This document shows, piece after piece, positions 46,621 to 54,816 of a stretch of 64,000 nucleotides of DNA (position 1 is its first letter; each line of letters starts with the position of its first letter). The DNA lies in contig JAZJXO010000001.1 of the NCBI GenBank assembly GCA_040390855.1, forward strand, positions 62,001-126,000. Direction: 5' to 3'. The notes beneath the pieces are model-generated. The model was not told where the DNA came from, ran no database searches, and saw only the letters and a program-made list of their open reading frames with translations. A program made the position numbers and the translations under genes. The DNA comes from Parvibaculum sp040390855. Lineage in GTDB: Bacteria; Pseudomonadota; Alphaproteobacteria; Parvibaculales; Parvibaculaceae.

Positions 46621-48245
46621 GTGCGCGCTTGCTGGAGGTCAAAGATCTGTCGGTTGCCTTCCGCAGCGAAGGCATTAACAAGATTGCTGTCGATCACATT
46701 TCATTTCACATTGATGAAGGCGAGACATTGGCGCTGGTCGGCGAAAGCGGATCGGGCAAGTCCGTGACCGCGCTTTCGATCCTACAGCTTTTGCCGCAGC
46801 CGCAAGCATCGCATCCGTCAGGCGAAATTCTGATCGACGGCAAAGACATCGTGCGGGCTGATGAAAGAACACTTCGCACCATTCGCGGCAACCACATTTC
46901 CATGGTCTTTCAAGAGCCCATGACCTCACTCAATCCGCTGCATACGATTGAACGTCAGGTCGGCGAGATGCTCGAATTGCACAAGGGACTGCGCGGATCC
47001 GCCATCCGCGCCCGCGTTGTCGAACTTCTCGTCAAAGTCGGTATTCCCGATCCTGCCTCGCGGCTTGACGCTTATCCCCATCAGCTTTCAGGCGGCCAGC
47101 GTCAGCGCGTGATGATTGCGATGGCGCTTGCTAATGAACCTGACCTTCTCATCGCCGACGAACCGACAACGGCACTTGACGTGACCGTGCAGGCGCAGAT
47201 TCTTGAGCTACTTCTCGATCTCAAACGCGAGACGGGCATGGCACTTCTTCTCATCACTCACGATCTTGGCATCGTGCGAAAAATGGCCGACCGCGTCTGC
47301 GTGATGACCAATGGCAAGATTGTTGAGACAGGGGCAGTAGCAGATGTCTTTGCTCGTCCTCAACATGCCTATACACAGCATCTTTTGGCGTCTGAACCCA
47401 AAGGCCGCGCGCTTGGCCGCGATCTGGCAGGCCCCGTCGTCATGGAAGCCGATGATCTCAAAGTCTGGTTTCCTGTGAAACGGGGACTGCTGAAGCGCAC
47501 GGTCGACCATATCAAAGCGGTAGACGGCGTCTCCTTCACGTTGCGGCAGGGTCGTACGCTCGGCGTGGTCGGCGAAAGCGGCTCAGGCAAAACAACGCTC
47601 GGCCTTGCTGTGCTGCGCCTCATCAGCAGCGAAGGTACGATCCGGTTTGATGGCACAAACATTCAGAGCATCAGCTCAAAAGTGTTGCGGCCAAAGCGGC
47701 GCGACATGCAGGTCGTTTTTCAAGACCCATACGGCTCGTTGAGCCCGCGCCTTTCGGTCAGTCAGATTATCGAAGAGGGCCTTATCGTTCAGAACCTCGC
47801 CCTCAATAAGGATGAACGCCGCGAACGCGTTACGCAGGCTCTCATTGAAGTGGGGCTCGATCCGCAGGCGCAGGATCGTTATCCACATGAGTTCTCCGGC
47901 GGTCAGCGTCAGCGCATAGCGATTGCACGGGCAATGGCACTGAAGCCACGCTTCGTCATGCTTGATGAGCCGACATCCGCGCTCGACATGTCGGTACAGG
48001 CGCAGATTGTCGATCTTTTGCGCGAGTTGCAACGCAAGCACGATCTGGCCTATCTCTTTATCAGTCACGATCTGCGCGTCGTGCGAGCACTTGCCGACGA
48101 CATCATGGTGATGCGGGGCGGCAAAGTTGTCGAGACGGGAACGGCCGACGAAGTGTTTGACGCACCAAAGACGGATTACACCAAAGCGCTTCTCGCCGCC
48201 GCCTTTGACCTTCGCGCCGCGCCTGCCGGTATTGTCAAGGCCTGA
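46617..48245 (+). CDS. yejF: peptide ABC transporter ATP-binding protein YejF
   Basis: A fused tandem ATPase of 542 residues. Domain 1 has Walker A GESGSGKSVTAL, signature SGGQRQRVMIAMAL and Walker B LLIADEPTTALD. Domain 2 (from about 280) has GESGSGKTTLGLA, SGGQRQRIAIARAM and FVMLDEPTSALD, each followed by a switch His. It powers import through YejB-YejE. The ATG overlaps the yejE stop. Confidence 0.96.
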   Translation: MSARLLEVKDLSVAFRSEGINKIAVDHISFHIDEGETLALVGESGSGKSVTALSILQLLPQPQASHPSGEILIDGKDIVRADERTLRTIRGNHISMVFQEPMTSLNPLHTIERQVGEMLELHKGLRGSAIRARVVELLVKVGIPDPASRLDAYPHQLSGGQRQRVMIAMALANEPDLLIADEPTTALDVTVQAQILELLLDLKRETGMALLLITHDLGIVRKMADRVCVMTNGKIVETGAVADVFARPQHAYTQHLLASEPKGRALGRDLAGPVVMEADDLKVWFPVKRGLLKRTVDHIKAVDGVSFTLRQGRTLGVVGESGSGKTTLGLAVLRLISSEGTIRFDGTNIQSISSKVLRPKRRDMQVVFQDPYGSLSPRLSVSQIIEEGLIVQNLALNKDERRERVTQALIEVGLDPQAQDRYPHEFSGGQRQRIAIARAMALKPRFVMLDEPTSALDMSVQAQIVDLLRELQRKHDLAYLFISHDLRVVRALADDIMVMRGGKVVETGTADEVFDAPKTDYTKALLAAAFDLRAAPAGIVKA

Positions 48246-48305
48246 GCCTCAAGCGGCACGGGACTCAACCGTTCGAATTGCAGCATCCCTTGTTTGAGAA
48301 GAGGA

Positions 48306-49190
48306 TCAGCGTTTCGCCAGACGCTTGATACTCGTTACATGACCCGCCGAGCGGGCGATGCGCGACATGGCAATGTCGAGGCGCTCCACATCAACGCGCA
48401 TGTGATAGGCGTTGGCGTGAATAAGATGCTCGCGGTCAAGCATGATGCCGACATGGCCTTTCCAGAAGACAAGATCGCCGCGCTTCAACGTCGTGAAATC
48501 GATAGGTTCGGGCAACGCTTCGCCGAGTGTTGCCTCCTGCATGTCTGTGTCGCGCAAACTTGAAATGCCCGCGCGCTCAAGTGTGGCCTGTACGAGACCA
48601 GAACAATCAAGCCCCAGACTATCTCGCCCGCCCCAGAGATAAGGTGTGCCGCGCAACTCCTCAGCGACCGACACAAAGTCGCGGACATGTGCACCTATGG
48701 GAGCAAGATGGGCTGTGAAGATAAAGCCACCGCGTTCGATCTCGCTATACTCGCCGCGCGCCGCCACGACCTTCACTTTGGCATTGAGGCCAAGCGGCAA
48801 GGCAGGGCGTGTTTTCAAGTCAGGCTTGGGATAAATGAAACTGCGCAACGCGGCCACAACATGCGTCGGTTGATAGAGACGCGGTGCCAGTGCTTTCATA
48901 TCGACATAGCCGACATAATCATCCTGTGCGGATTGGCCATAGGCCCAACCGTCCTTCTCTTCATAAACACGAAAGACTTCACCGAAGAGAAGCTGCGTCT
49001 CCATTGGTGCACTGGCGTCGGGCGCACGCAGGATCGGCACAAGCGGCAGTTTCACCTGCAAATCTTCCCCATCAACAAAACGCGTTGCCTCCACCTCACC
49101 GCGCAGATGAGCCGCCGCGAGATCGTCACGATAGAGATTGATACGATGGTCGGGTTTCTGGCCGCGGGTCATCTGTCCACTTTCAAGCAT
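48306..49190 (-). CDS. SH3-domain NlpC/P60 peptidase, cytoplasmic, YkfC-like
   Basis: A cysteine peptidase of 294 residues. No signal peptide or membrane segment is visible, unlike secreted cell-wall hydrolases. Residues about 50-170 form bacterial SH3-like units (LPLVPILRAP...WAYGQSAQDDYVGYVD). The C-terminal NlpC/P60 domain has Cys in GLDCSGLVQA, His in GHVGIMLD and a second polar ligand in LIHANAYHMRV. The layout resembles Bacillus YkfC, which cleaves gamma-D-Glu-DAP in imported muropeptides. ATG 49190 overlaps the MarR stop (ATGCTTGA). It converges with yejF. Confidence 0.85.
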   Translation of the reverse strand: MLESGQMTRGQKPDHRINLYRDDLAAAHLRGEVEATRFVDGEDLQVKLPLVPILRAPDASAPMETQLLFGEVFRVYEEKDGWAYGQSAQDDYVGYVDMKALAPRLYQPTHVVAALRSFIYPKPDLKTRPALPLGLNAKVKVVAARGEYSEIERGGFIFTAHLAPIGAHVRDFVSVAEELRGTPYLWGGRDSLGLDCSGLVQATLERAGISSLRDTDMQEATLGEALPEPIDFTTLKRGDLVFWKGHVGIMLDREHLIHANAYHMRVDVERLDIAMSRIARSAGHVTSIKRLAKR

Positions 49191-49533
49191 CAAGTTTTCC
49201 GGCCCGCTCGGCAACGAGATCGCCGAAGTCACGCAAGTAAACTGCGCCGCTCACAGTGCGTTGCACGAGTACGTTACGTCGGTCCGTTTCGTCGCGCTTG
49301 CGTTTCAGCAAATCGAGATCGCCGAGTGTATCAAGAGCTCGTGTTATCGCCGGTTTTGACACGTTGAGCGAGGTCGCAAGCCCGCGCACCGTATGTGGTG
49401 ATGGCGTGAGATACACAGTCAGCAGAATCGCAAGCTGGCGCGATGACAAATCTGGTCCGTCGCGTCGCACTGTTTCAAGCACGACATTTTGCCAGAGGAC
49501 AAGCGCCTGGACCGGCTTCAACTCTAACCCCAT
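49183..49533 (-). CDS. MarR-family transcriptional regulator
   Basis: A 116-residue winged-helix protein: LSSRQLAILLTVYLTPSPHTVRGLATSLNVSKPAITRALDTLGDLDLLKRKRDETDRRNVLVQRTVSGAVYL holds the recognition helix (SKPAITRALDTL) and the DxRDRR-like wing. It is shorter than the about 140 residues of typical MarR and lacks part of the dimerisation helices. It is upstream of and overlaps the NlpC/P60 gene, so it likely controls that peptidase or itself. The ligand is unknown. Confidence 0.85.
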   Translation of the reverse strand: MGLELKPVQALVLWQNVVLETVRRDGPDLSSRQLAILLTVYLTPSPHTVRGLATSLNVSKPAITRALDTLGDLDLLKRKRDETDRRNVLVQRTVSGAVYLRDFGDLVAERAGKLDA

Positions 49534-49604
49534 GAACTCATCCCCCGGAGCCGTTCGACAATCCGTTTCGGCTCCGGTTCAGCTTAGCTACAGAAAAGCA
49601 CGGG

Positions 49605-50978
49605 TCAACCGTAACGCTTCTTCAGGATGTGATAGAGCGCGCGGATCGCCTGAGCCTCGCCGCCGACGGGACGACCGGGACGCGGCTTCGGAGCCCAGCC
49701 ATAGACATCAAAATGAACCCAGACTTTCGACTTCTCGATGAAGCGGGCGAGGAAAAGCGCGGCGGTGATTGACCCTGCAAAGGGCCCGTCGGATACGTGA
49801 TTGAGGTCCGCGATCTTGCTGTCGAGCCAGCTGTCATAGGGTTTCCAAAGCGGCATACGCCAGAGAGGATCGGACTGTGATAGCGAGGCCGCCGCTATGT
49901 CTTCGGCCAGTGCGTCATCATGGGTGTAGTAAGGCGGCAGATCAGGGCCGAGAGCTGTGCGTGCGGCCCCTGTGAGTGTTGCCATGTCAATTATGAGATC
50001 CGGCGCTTCGCTGTCTGCTTCTGCAAGCGCGTCGGCAAGAATGAGACGACCTTCTGCATCTGTATTGCCGATCTCGACACTCCAGCCTTTGCGGCTATTC
50101 AAAACATCGCCGGGACGGAACGCATTGCCCGCCACGTTGTTTTCAACCGCAGGGATCAGCACACGCAAACGCAGATTAAGTTTTGCGCCCATAATGAGAT
50201 CGGCAAGCGCCAGAACATTGGCGGCACCGCCCATATCCTTTTTCATCAGCAGCATGGCGCTTGACGGTTTGATGTCGAGCCCGCCTGTATCAAAACAGAC
50301 ACCCTTGCCGACGAGGGTCACTTTAGGGGCGTCAGCGCGGCCCCAGGTGATGTCGACGAGGCGCGGTGCGATTTCTGCGGCGCGGCCCACAGCATGAACC
50401 ATCGGATAGTTTTGCGTCAGGAGATCATCTCCGACAATGACGCTCGCTTCTGCACCATGCGCACGCGCCACATCGAGTGCAGCATCAGCAAGATCGGCAG
50501 GGCTCATATCATTGGCCGGCGTATTGATGAGATCGCGTACAAGGAAGATCGCTGCGACGATACGGCTCAGCTCTGCACCATCAGCGCCCTCGGGCAGGAT
50601 CAGACGCGGATACTCACGGGCGCTGCCCTTATAAAGATTGAACTGATAGGTGCCGAATGCAAAACCCAAAACCGCATTGTCGGCGCTCGCACCGAGCTTG
50701 CCCGCAAAACGATAGGTGCGAACTGGAAGGGCGGATGCCAATGCACCCGTCACAAACGGGTCGGACCCGTCGCCGAGGCCGAGCAATGCTCCTGTGAGCC
50801 CGCCCGATCCGTCGGGCAGCAACAGAACCTTGCCCGCCTCTGCCTTGAAACCCGATGTCTCAACCCATTGAGCGCCTGCACCTGCATGTTCGCTACACCA
50901 ATGTTTCAGTTCGCCCGATTTGACGAGCCAGATCGGCGTTGCCGCCGCATCCTTGGTGGTAAGAAAAATATCGAGCAT
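49605..50978 (-). CDS. M17 leucyl aminopeptidase family protein
   Basis: A cytosolic metallo-aminopeptidase of 457 residues. The C-terminal catalytic domain has VTLVGKGVCFDTGGLDIKPSSAMLLMKKDMGGAANVL (metal-binding Lys and Asp) and the family signature NTDAEGRLILADAL, followed by DMATLTGAARTALG. Family members remove N-terminal residues from peptides. It lies 72 bases upstream of the MarR gene on the same strand, so M17-MarR-NlpC/P60 could share a transcript, a fit for peptide catabolism. Confidence 0.93.
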   Translation of the reverse strand: MLDIFLTTKDAAATPIWLVKSGELKHWCSEHAGAGAQWVETSGFKAEAGKVLLLPDGSGGLTGALLGLGDGSDPFVTGALASALPVRTYRFAGKLGASADNAVLGFAFGTYQFNLYKGSAREYPRLILPEGADGAELSRIVAAIFLVRDLINTPANDMSPADLADAALDVARAHGAEASVIVGDDLLTQNYPMVHAVGRAAEIAPRLVDITWGRADAPKVTLVGKGVCFDTGGLDIKPSSAMLLMKKDMGGAANVLALADLIMGAKLNLRLRVLIPAVENNVAGNAFRPGDVLNSRKGWSVEIGNTDAEGRLILADALAEADSEAPDLIIDMATLTGAARTALGPDLPPYYTHDDALAEDIAAASLSQSDPLWRMPLWKPYDSWLDSKIADLNHVSDGPFAGSITAALFLARFIEKSKVWVHFDVYGWAPKPRPGRPVGGEAQAIRALYHILKKRYG

Positions 50979-51068
50979 GATGGTCCTGAACTTGGCATCG
51001 CTTTCGCGCTGGCAAGACCTTATAGAGTGGATATGGGCCCTGCAACGGGCGCAAACAGGGAGAGGATT

Positions 51069-51758
51069 ATGTCGGCGGGACTGTTTGAACTCGTCATCGG
51101 GGACAAGAACTGGTCGAGTTGGAGCTTGCGCCCGTGGCTTTTAATGAAAGTCTCGGGCATTCCGTTTGATGAGGTCCATATCCGGCTCAGGCAGGACGAT
51201 ACAAAAGAGCAAATTCTGGTCCATTCACCGTCGGGACAGGTGCCCGCGCTCAAGTGGCGCGGTGAGGTGATTTCGGATTCGCTCGCCATTTGCGAAACAA
51301 TCGCCGACCTCTATCCTGAGAAATCGCTCTGGCCTGCCGATCCGCTGGCGCGCGCTCACGCCCGCAGTGCAGCGGCCCAGATGCATTCAGGCTTCGTCGA
51401 TCTGCGCCGCGATATGCCGATGGACATTCTCGGCCGGTTCCCTGGCGAGGGCCAGACAGAGACCGCCCTTGCCGCCACCCGCCGTGTCCTCGACATCTGG
51501 CGGGATGCGCGTATCCGGTTCGGCCGCAAGACACCGAACGATCAGGGTTTTCTGTTTGGCAGCTTTTCGATCGCCGACGCCATGTATGCGCCTGTTGTCA
51601 GCCGCCTTCACACCTATGCAACGGACCTGCGGGTGCTTGGCGACAATGAAGACCCGCCGGATCTGGCGCGGACCTATATGCGCACGATCCTTGAGTTGCC
51701 AGCCTTTACCGAATGGACAGAAGGCGCAAAAGCCGAAATGGCCGCTCGCTTCCGGTGA
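51069..51758 (+). CDS. glutathione S-transferase family protein
   Basis: A 229-residue GST. The N-terminal thioredoxin-like domain is FELVIGDKNWSSWSLRPWLLMKVSGIPFDEVHIRL, with VPALKWRGEVISDSLAICETIADLYPEKSLWP, including the cis-Pro and DS of the glutathione site. The C-terminal helical domain has FSIADAMYAPVVSRL. Ser rather than Tyr is the likely activating residue (WSSWS). ATG 51069 has GAGAGGA upstream; an in-frame extension of 225 residues is antisense to the M17 gene and is rejected. The substrate is unknown. Confidence 0.9.
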   Translation: MSAGLFELVIGDKNWSSWSLRPWLLMKVSGIPFDEVHIRLRQDDTKEQILVHSPSGQVPALKWRGEVISDSLAICETIADLYPEKSLWPADPLARAHARSAAAQMHSGFVDLRRDMPMDILGRFPGEGQTETALAATRRVLDIWRDARIRFGRKTPNDQGFLFGSFSIADAMYAPVVSRLHTYATDLRVLGDNEDPPDLARTYMRTILELPAFTEWTEGAKAEMAARFR

Positions 51759-51861
51759 AAACCGCTGGTTTCTGCGGGAGTTATAATTAATCTTTTCTTG
51801 ATGGATCACAGGCACAATCCGATTTGGACTTTATCCGCCCCTTGAGGGACGTTTCGGATTG

Positions 51862-52782
51862 ATGTTTGACATGCACACAAGCACTCCAGATTTTATTGGC
51901 CAGACCGCCCCGCGCGCGCTGCGTACGCATTTGCTCGTCGCAACCGCTCTTGTGACGACACTCATGCTCTCCTCCTGTGCGGCGACGGAGAACACACCCA
52001 AAAACCCCGCCGCTGCACAAGCCGCACCGTCATCGCAGCAGAATGCACGAGATCAATTACCGGACGCACCGCAGGACGAAAACGCCATCCGCGAAGCCGC
52101 CGTGACATCAACGAAATCACAGGACTATGTGGCTGCCGCCGCTTATTGGGGTAGCCTCTATGACAAGAACGAGAACGACACGGAATCCGCCCTCAACTAT
52201 TCAAAAGCGCTCCGTCAAATCGGCTCCGTCCCGCAAGCCCTTTCTGTCATGCAGAACGCCCAGCGCGTCTCCCCCGACAATGCCGATGTGCTTGCCGAGT
52301 ACGGCAAGACACTCACCGCGTCCGGTCATCCTGATCAGGCTTCTGCTGTTCTTGCCAGCGCCTTTGAAAAATCACCGGACGACTGGACTATTCTGTCTGC
52401 CCAAGGCGTGACCTTTGACCAGCTCGGGCGTTACAAAGACGCGCAAGACAAGTATCAGGCTGCTTTAAAGATCGTGCCGGACAATCCGTCTGTCCTTACC
52501 AATCTTGGTCTTTCCTATGCGATCGAAGGCAAACTTGATGATGCAGAGACAACTTTGCGCAAAGCCGTTTCTAATCCTTCCGCTGCAGCCAGCGCACGCC
52601 AGAACCTTGCCGTTGTTCTCGCGCTGCAGGGCAAGTTTGACGAAGCAACACGTCTTGCGCGAGCTGATCTGCCGCTCAACGTCGCGGACAATAACATCGC
52701 TTACCTGCGCGATATGCTGACCCAGCCCGCACTATGGAAGCAGATGGAAACGCTTGATCAGAGCAAGCCTGCGGCCAACTAA
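51862..52782 (+). CDS. tadD: TadD-like TPR lipoprotein of the Tad pilus
   Basis: A 306-residue lipoprotein. The lipobox is LMLSSC near residue 40. TPR helices fill the remainder (YVAAAAYWGSLYDKNENDTESALNYSKALRQIGSVPQALSVMQNAQRVSPDNADVLAEYGKTL and repeats at 34-residue steps). TadD helps assemble the outer-membrane secretin in the Tad system. ATG 51862 is preferred to a TTG 3 bases before; GAGGGA lies 12 bases upstream. It is convergent with tadC and separated by a strong terminator. Confidence 0.85.
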   Translation: MFDMHTSTPDFIGQTAPRALRTHLLVATALVTTLMLSSCAATENTPKNPAAAQAAPSSQQNARDQLPDAPQDENAIREAAVTSTKSQDYVAAAAYWGSLYDKNENDTESALNYSKALRQIGSVPQALSVMQNAQRVSPDNADVLAEYGKTLTASGHPDQASAVLASAFEKSPDDWTILSAQGVTFDQLGRYKDAQDKYQAALKIVPDNPSVLTNLGLSYAIEGKLDDAETTLRKAVSNPSAAASARQNLAVVLALQGKFDEATRLARADLPLNVADNNIAYLRDMLTQPALWKQMETLDQSKPAAN

Positions 52783-52799
52783 GGCGAATTCAATTCAAC

Positions 52800-52830
52800 A
52801 AAAAAGGCGTCCCAACAGGCGCCTTTTTTA
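52800..52830. terminator. bidirectional terminator between tadD and tadC
   Basis: A perfect 10-bp stem, AAAAAAGGCG (52800-52809) with CGCCTTTTTT (52820-52829). It has a T-tract on both strands, so it should end both the tadD transcript and the long reverse cpa/tad transcript. Confidence 0.92.
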
Positions 52831-52848
52831 TGTCCCGTGCTTTGATGC

Positions 52849-53814
52849 TTACAAGCCAAAGACTTTGATCGCGGCAGGTCCGAGAATGACGCAGAAGAGC
52901 ACCGGTAGAAAGAAGGCGATCATCGGCACGGTGAGTTTCGGCGGCAGCGATGCCGCTTTTTTTTCTGCCGCAGCCATGCGCATGTCGCGATTTTCCTGCG
53001 CCATCACACGCAGCGACTGACCGAGCGGCGTACCATAGCGCTCTGCCTGAATAAGACTTGTCACCACTGCCTTAACGCCGGGGAGACCCGTACGCGATGC
53101 CAGATTTTCATAAGCCTTACGACGCTCCTGCAAATAGGAAAGTTCGGCTGTGGTAATCGAAAGTTCTTCAGCAAGCTCCACCGATTGATCACCGATTTCA
53201 GCGGCGACTTTTCCAAAAGCCGCCTCCACCGACATGCCGCTTTCAACGCAAATCAGCAGCAGATCAAGTGCGTCTGGAAACGCCTTCTGGATTGATTCCT
53301 GTCGGCGGGTGATGACGTTCTGAACAAAAAGGTTCGGCAGATAGAAACCAAAAAGCGCACCGGCTCCGGCGATAGCAATGCGAGCCATCGTGCCAAAGCC
53401 AAAACTGTTGATTCCATAGAGGTAAATAAGCGTCAGGAGGAAAACGACCGGCGGCATGACGAAGCGGAAGAAAATGAATGTATAGATCGGACCCTGTCCG
53501 CGGAAACCGGCCTGACGCAGTTTATCTTTGATTGCTTCATTTTCGAGCATACGGCCTTGCGCAAAGCGTTCCACTACATCTTTGATGAAACCTTTATGTG
53601 TCTGGCGCAAACGGCCTTTTTCTTTGGCAAGCTGTTCACGATAGCGCTGACGCAGCGCATCGCGTTCGGTTGCCGCAAGTTTCATGCGGTTGCCGAGTTT
53701 GTCCGTTGCCATCAACGGCATTGTGAGCGTGAGTACAGTGGCAAAGGCTGCCACAGCGACGAGCAGCATCACCGCGCTTTGAATGTTGAAGAATGAGACT
53801 ATCAATGAATACAT
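52849..53814 (-). CDS. tadC: Tad pilus inner-membrane platform protein TadC
   Basis: A 321-residue T2SSF-domain protein. It has an N-terminal membrane segment (SAVMLLVAVAAFATVLTL), a basic cytoplasmic stretch, two helices (FVMPPVVFLLTLIYLYGI and ARIAIAGAGALFGFYLPNLFV), and the conserved T2SSF core FPDALDLLLICVESGMSVEAAFGKVAAEI...YGTPLGQSLRVMAQENR, ending in a membrane segment. It pairs with TadB as the platform for CpaF. Last gene of the reverse transcript. Confidence 0.94.
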   Translation of the reverse strand: MYSLIVSFFNIQSAVMLLVAVAAFATVLTLTMPLMATDKLGNRMKLAATERDALRQRYREQLAKEKGRLRQTHKGFIKDVVERFAQGRMLENEAIKDKLRQAGFRGQGPIYTFIFFRFVMPPVVFLLTLIYLYGINSFGFGTMARIAIAGAGALFGFYLPNLFVQNVITRRQESIQKAFPDALDLLLICVESGMSVEAAFGKVAAEIGDQSVELAEELSITTAELSYLQERRKAYENLASRTGLPGVKAVVTSLIQAERYGTPLGQSLRVMAQENRDMRMAAAEKKAASLPPKLTVPMIAFFLPVLFCVILGPAAIKVFGL

Positions 53815-53821
53815 CTATGCC

Positions 53822-54802
53822 TCAGATTTCGAAATTGATCATTTGGCGCATGACAAGAACGCCGATCATCATCCACACGAGCCCGCCGACAATGATCATA
53901 TTGCCGGTGGTCGTGGTGAAGAGGGGCATCAGATATTCAGGCGACGTAAAATAGAGAACAGCCATCACACCCGGCGGCAATGAACCGATGATAGCCGCCG
54001 ATGATTTTGCTTCCTGAGAGACAGACTGAATCTTGGCGCGCATTTTCTTGCGTTCACGCAGCACTTTGGACAGGTTTGTCAGAGCCTCGGCGAGATTGCC
54101 GCCCGACTTCTGCTGAATGTTGAGCACGATCTGAAAGAAATTGACTTCGGCTATCGGCATACGCTCATAGATCTTGGCAAGGCCCTGATCGAGTGAGATG
54201 CCAATTTTTTGTCCTTCAACAAGATCGCGAAACTCTGTCCGCACGGGTTCAGCCGCTTCATGCGAAATAATGCGTAAGCAATCATTGACCGGCAAGCCTG
54301 ATTTCACACCACGGACAATGACGTCAATGGCATTTGCAAATTCTTCTACAAATGCTTTCTGACGGCGCCTAACCAGAAAGTTCAGAACCCAGCGCGGCAA
54401 TCCAAAGCCCGCCGCAAAGCCCGCACCGAGCGCCACAAGAGCTGAAAACCCAAACACCATAAATAATGAAGCGACGGCCAAGCCAAAAAATGCACTGATA
54501 ATATGAAACTTCCGAGTTTTGGTTTCAAAACCAGCACGTTGGAGCTTGGTTTGCAACGAAATCTTCTTGTTGGCATTTTGCTTTTGTTCAAGCGTATTCA
54601 GCGTGTCCTGAACCTGCTTGCGACGTTTTTCGTTATTGTCGACTTCGCCTTCTCCGCGCAATGCTTTGCTGCGGTTGGGACCGGCCATAAGCGCCATGCG
54701 CTGCGTGGTTTTGCTTTCCTTGATGGTCAAAGCAAGACCGACACCGCCGATGCAAAGAGCAGACAGGATCGCAATCGCGAAGATGGCTAGAGTTGACCCC
54801 AT
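53822..54802 (-). CDS. tadB: Tad pilus inner-membrane platform protein TadB
   Basis: A 326-residue paralogue of TadC with a T2SSF domain: FANAIDVIVRGVKSGLPVNDCLRIISHEAAEPVRTEFRDLVEGQKIGISLDQGLAKIYERMPIAEVNFFQIVLNIQQKSGGNLAEALTNLSKVLRERKKM. Membrane segments are at the N-terminus, at FLVRR-adjacent helices and at the C-terminus. It lies 7 bases from tadC and 14 from cpaF. Confidence 0.95.
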   Translation of the reverse strand: MGSTLAIFAIAILSALCIGGVGLALTIKESKTTQRMALMAGPNRSKALRGEGEVDNNEKRRKQVQDTLNTLEQKQNANKKISLQTKLQRAGFETKTRKFHIISAFFGLAVASLFMVFGFSALVALGAGFAAGFGLPRWVLNFLVRRRQKAFVEEFANAIDVIVRGVKSGLPVNDCLRIISHEAAEPVRTEFRDLVEGQKIGISLDQGLAKIYERMPIAEVNFFQIVLNIQQKSGGNLAEALTNLSKVLRERKKMRAKIQSVSQEAKSSAAIIGSLPPGVMAVLYFTSPEYLMPLFTTTTGNMIIVGGLVWMMIGVLVMRQMINFEI

Positions 54803-54816
54803 AATCGTCCTTCTGA

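Noticed and set aside
50394..51068. 225-residue N-terminal extension of the glutathione S-transferase
   Set aside because: It runs antisense to the M17 aminopeptidase; the GST fold begins at ATG 51069 with a good RBS.
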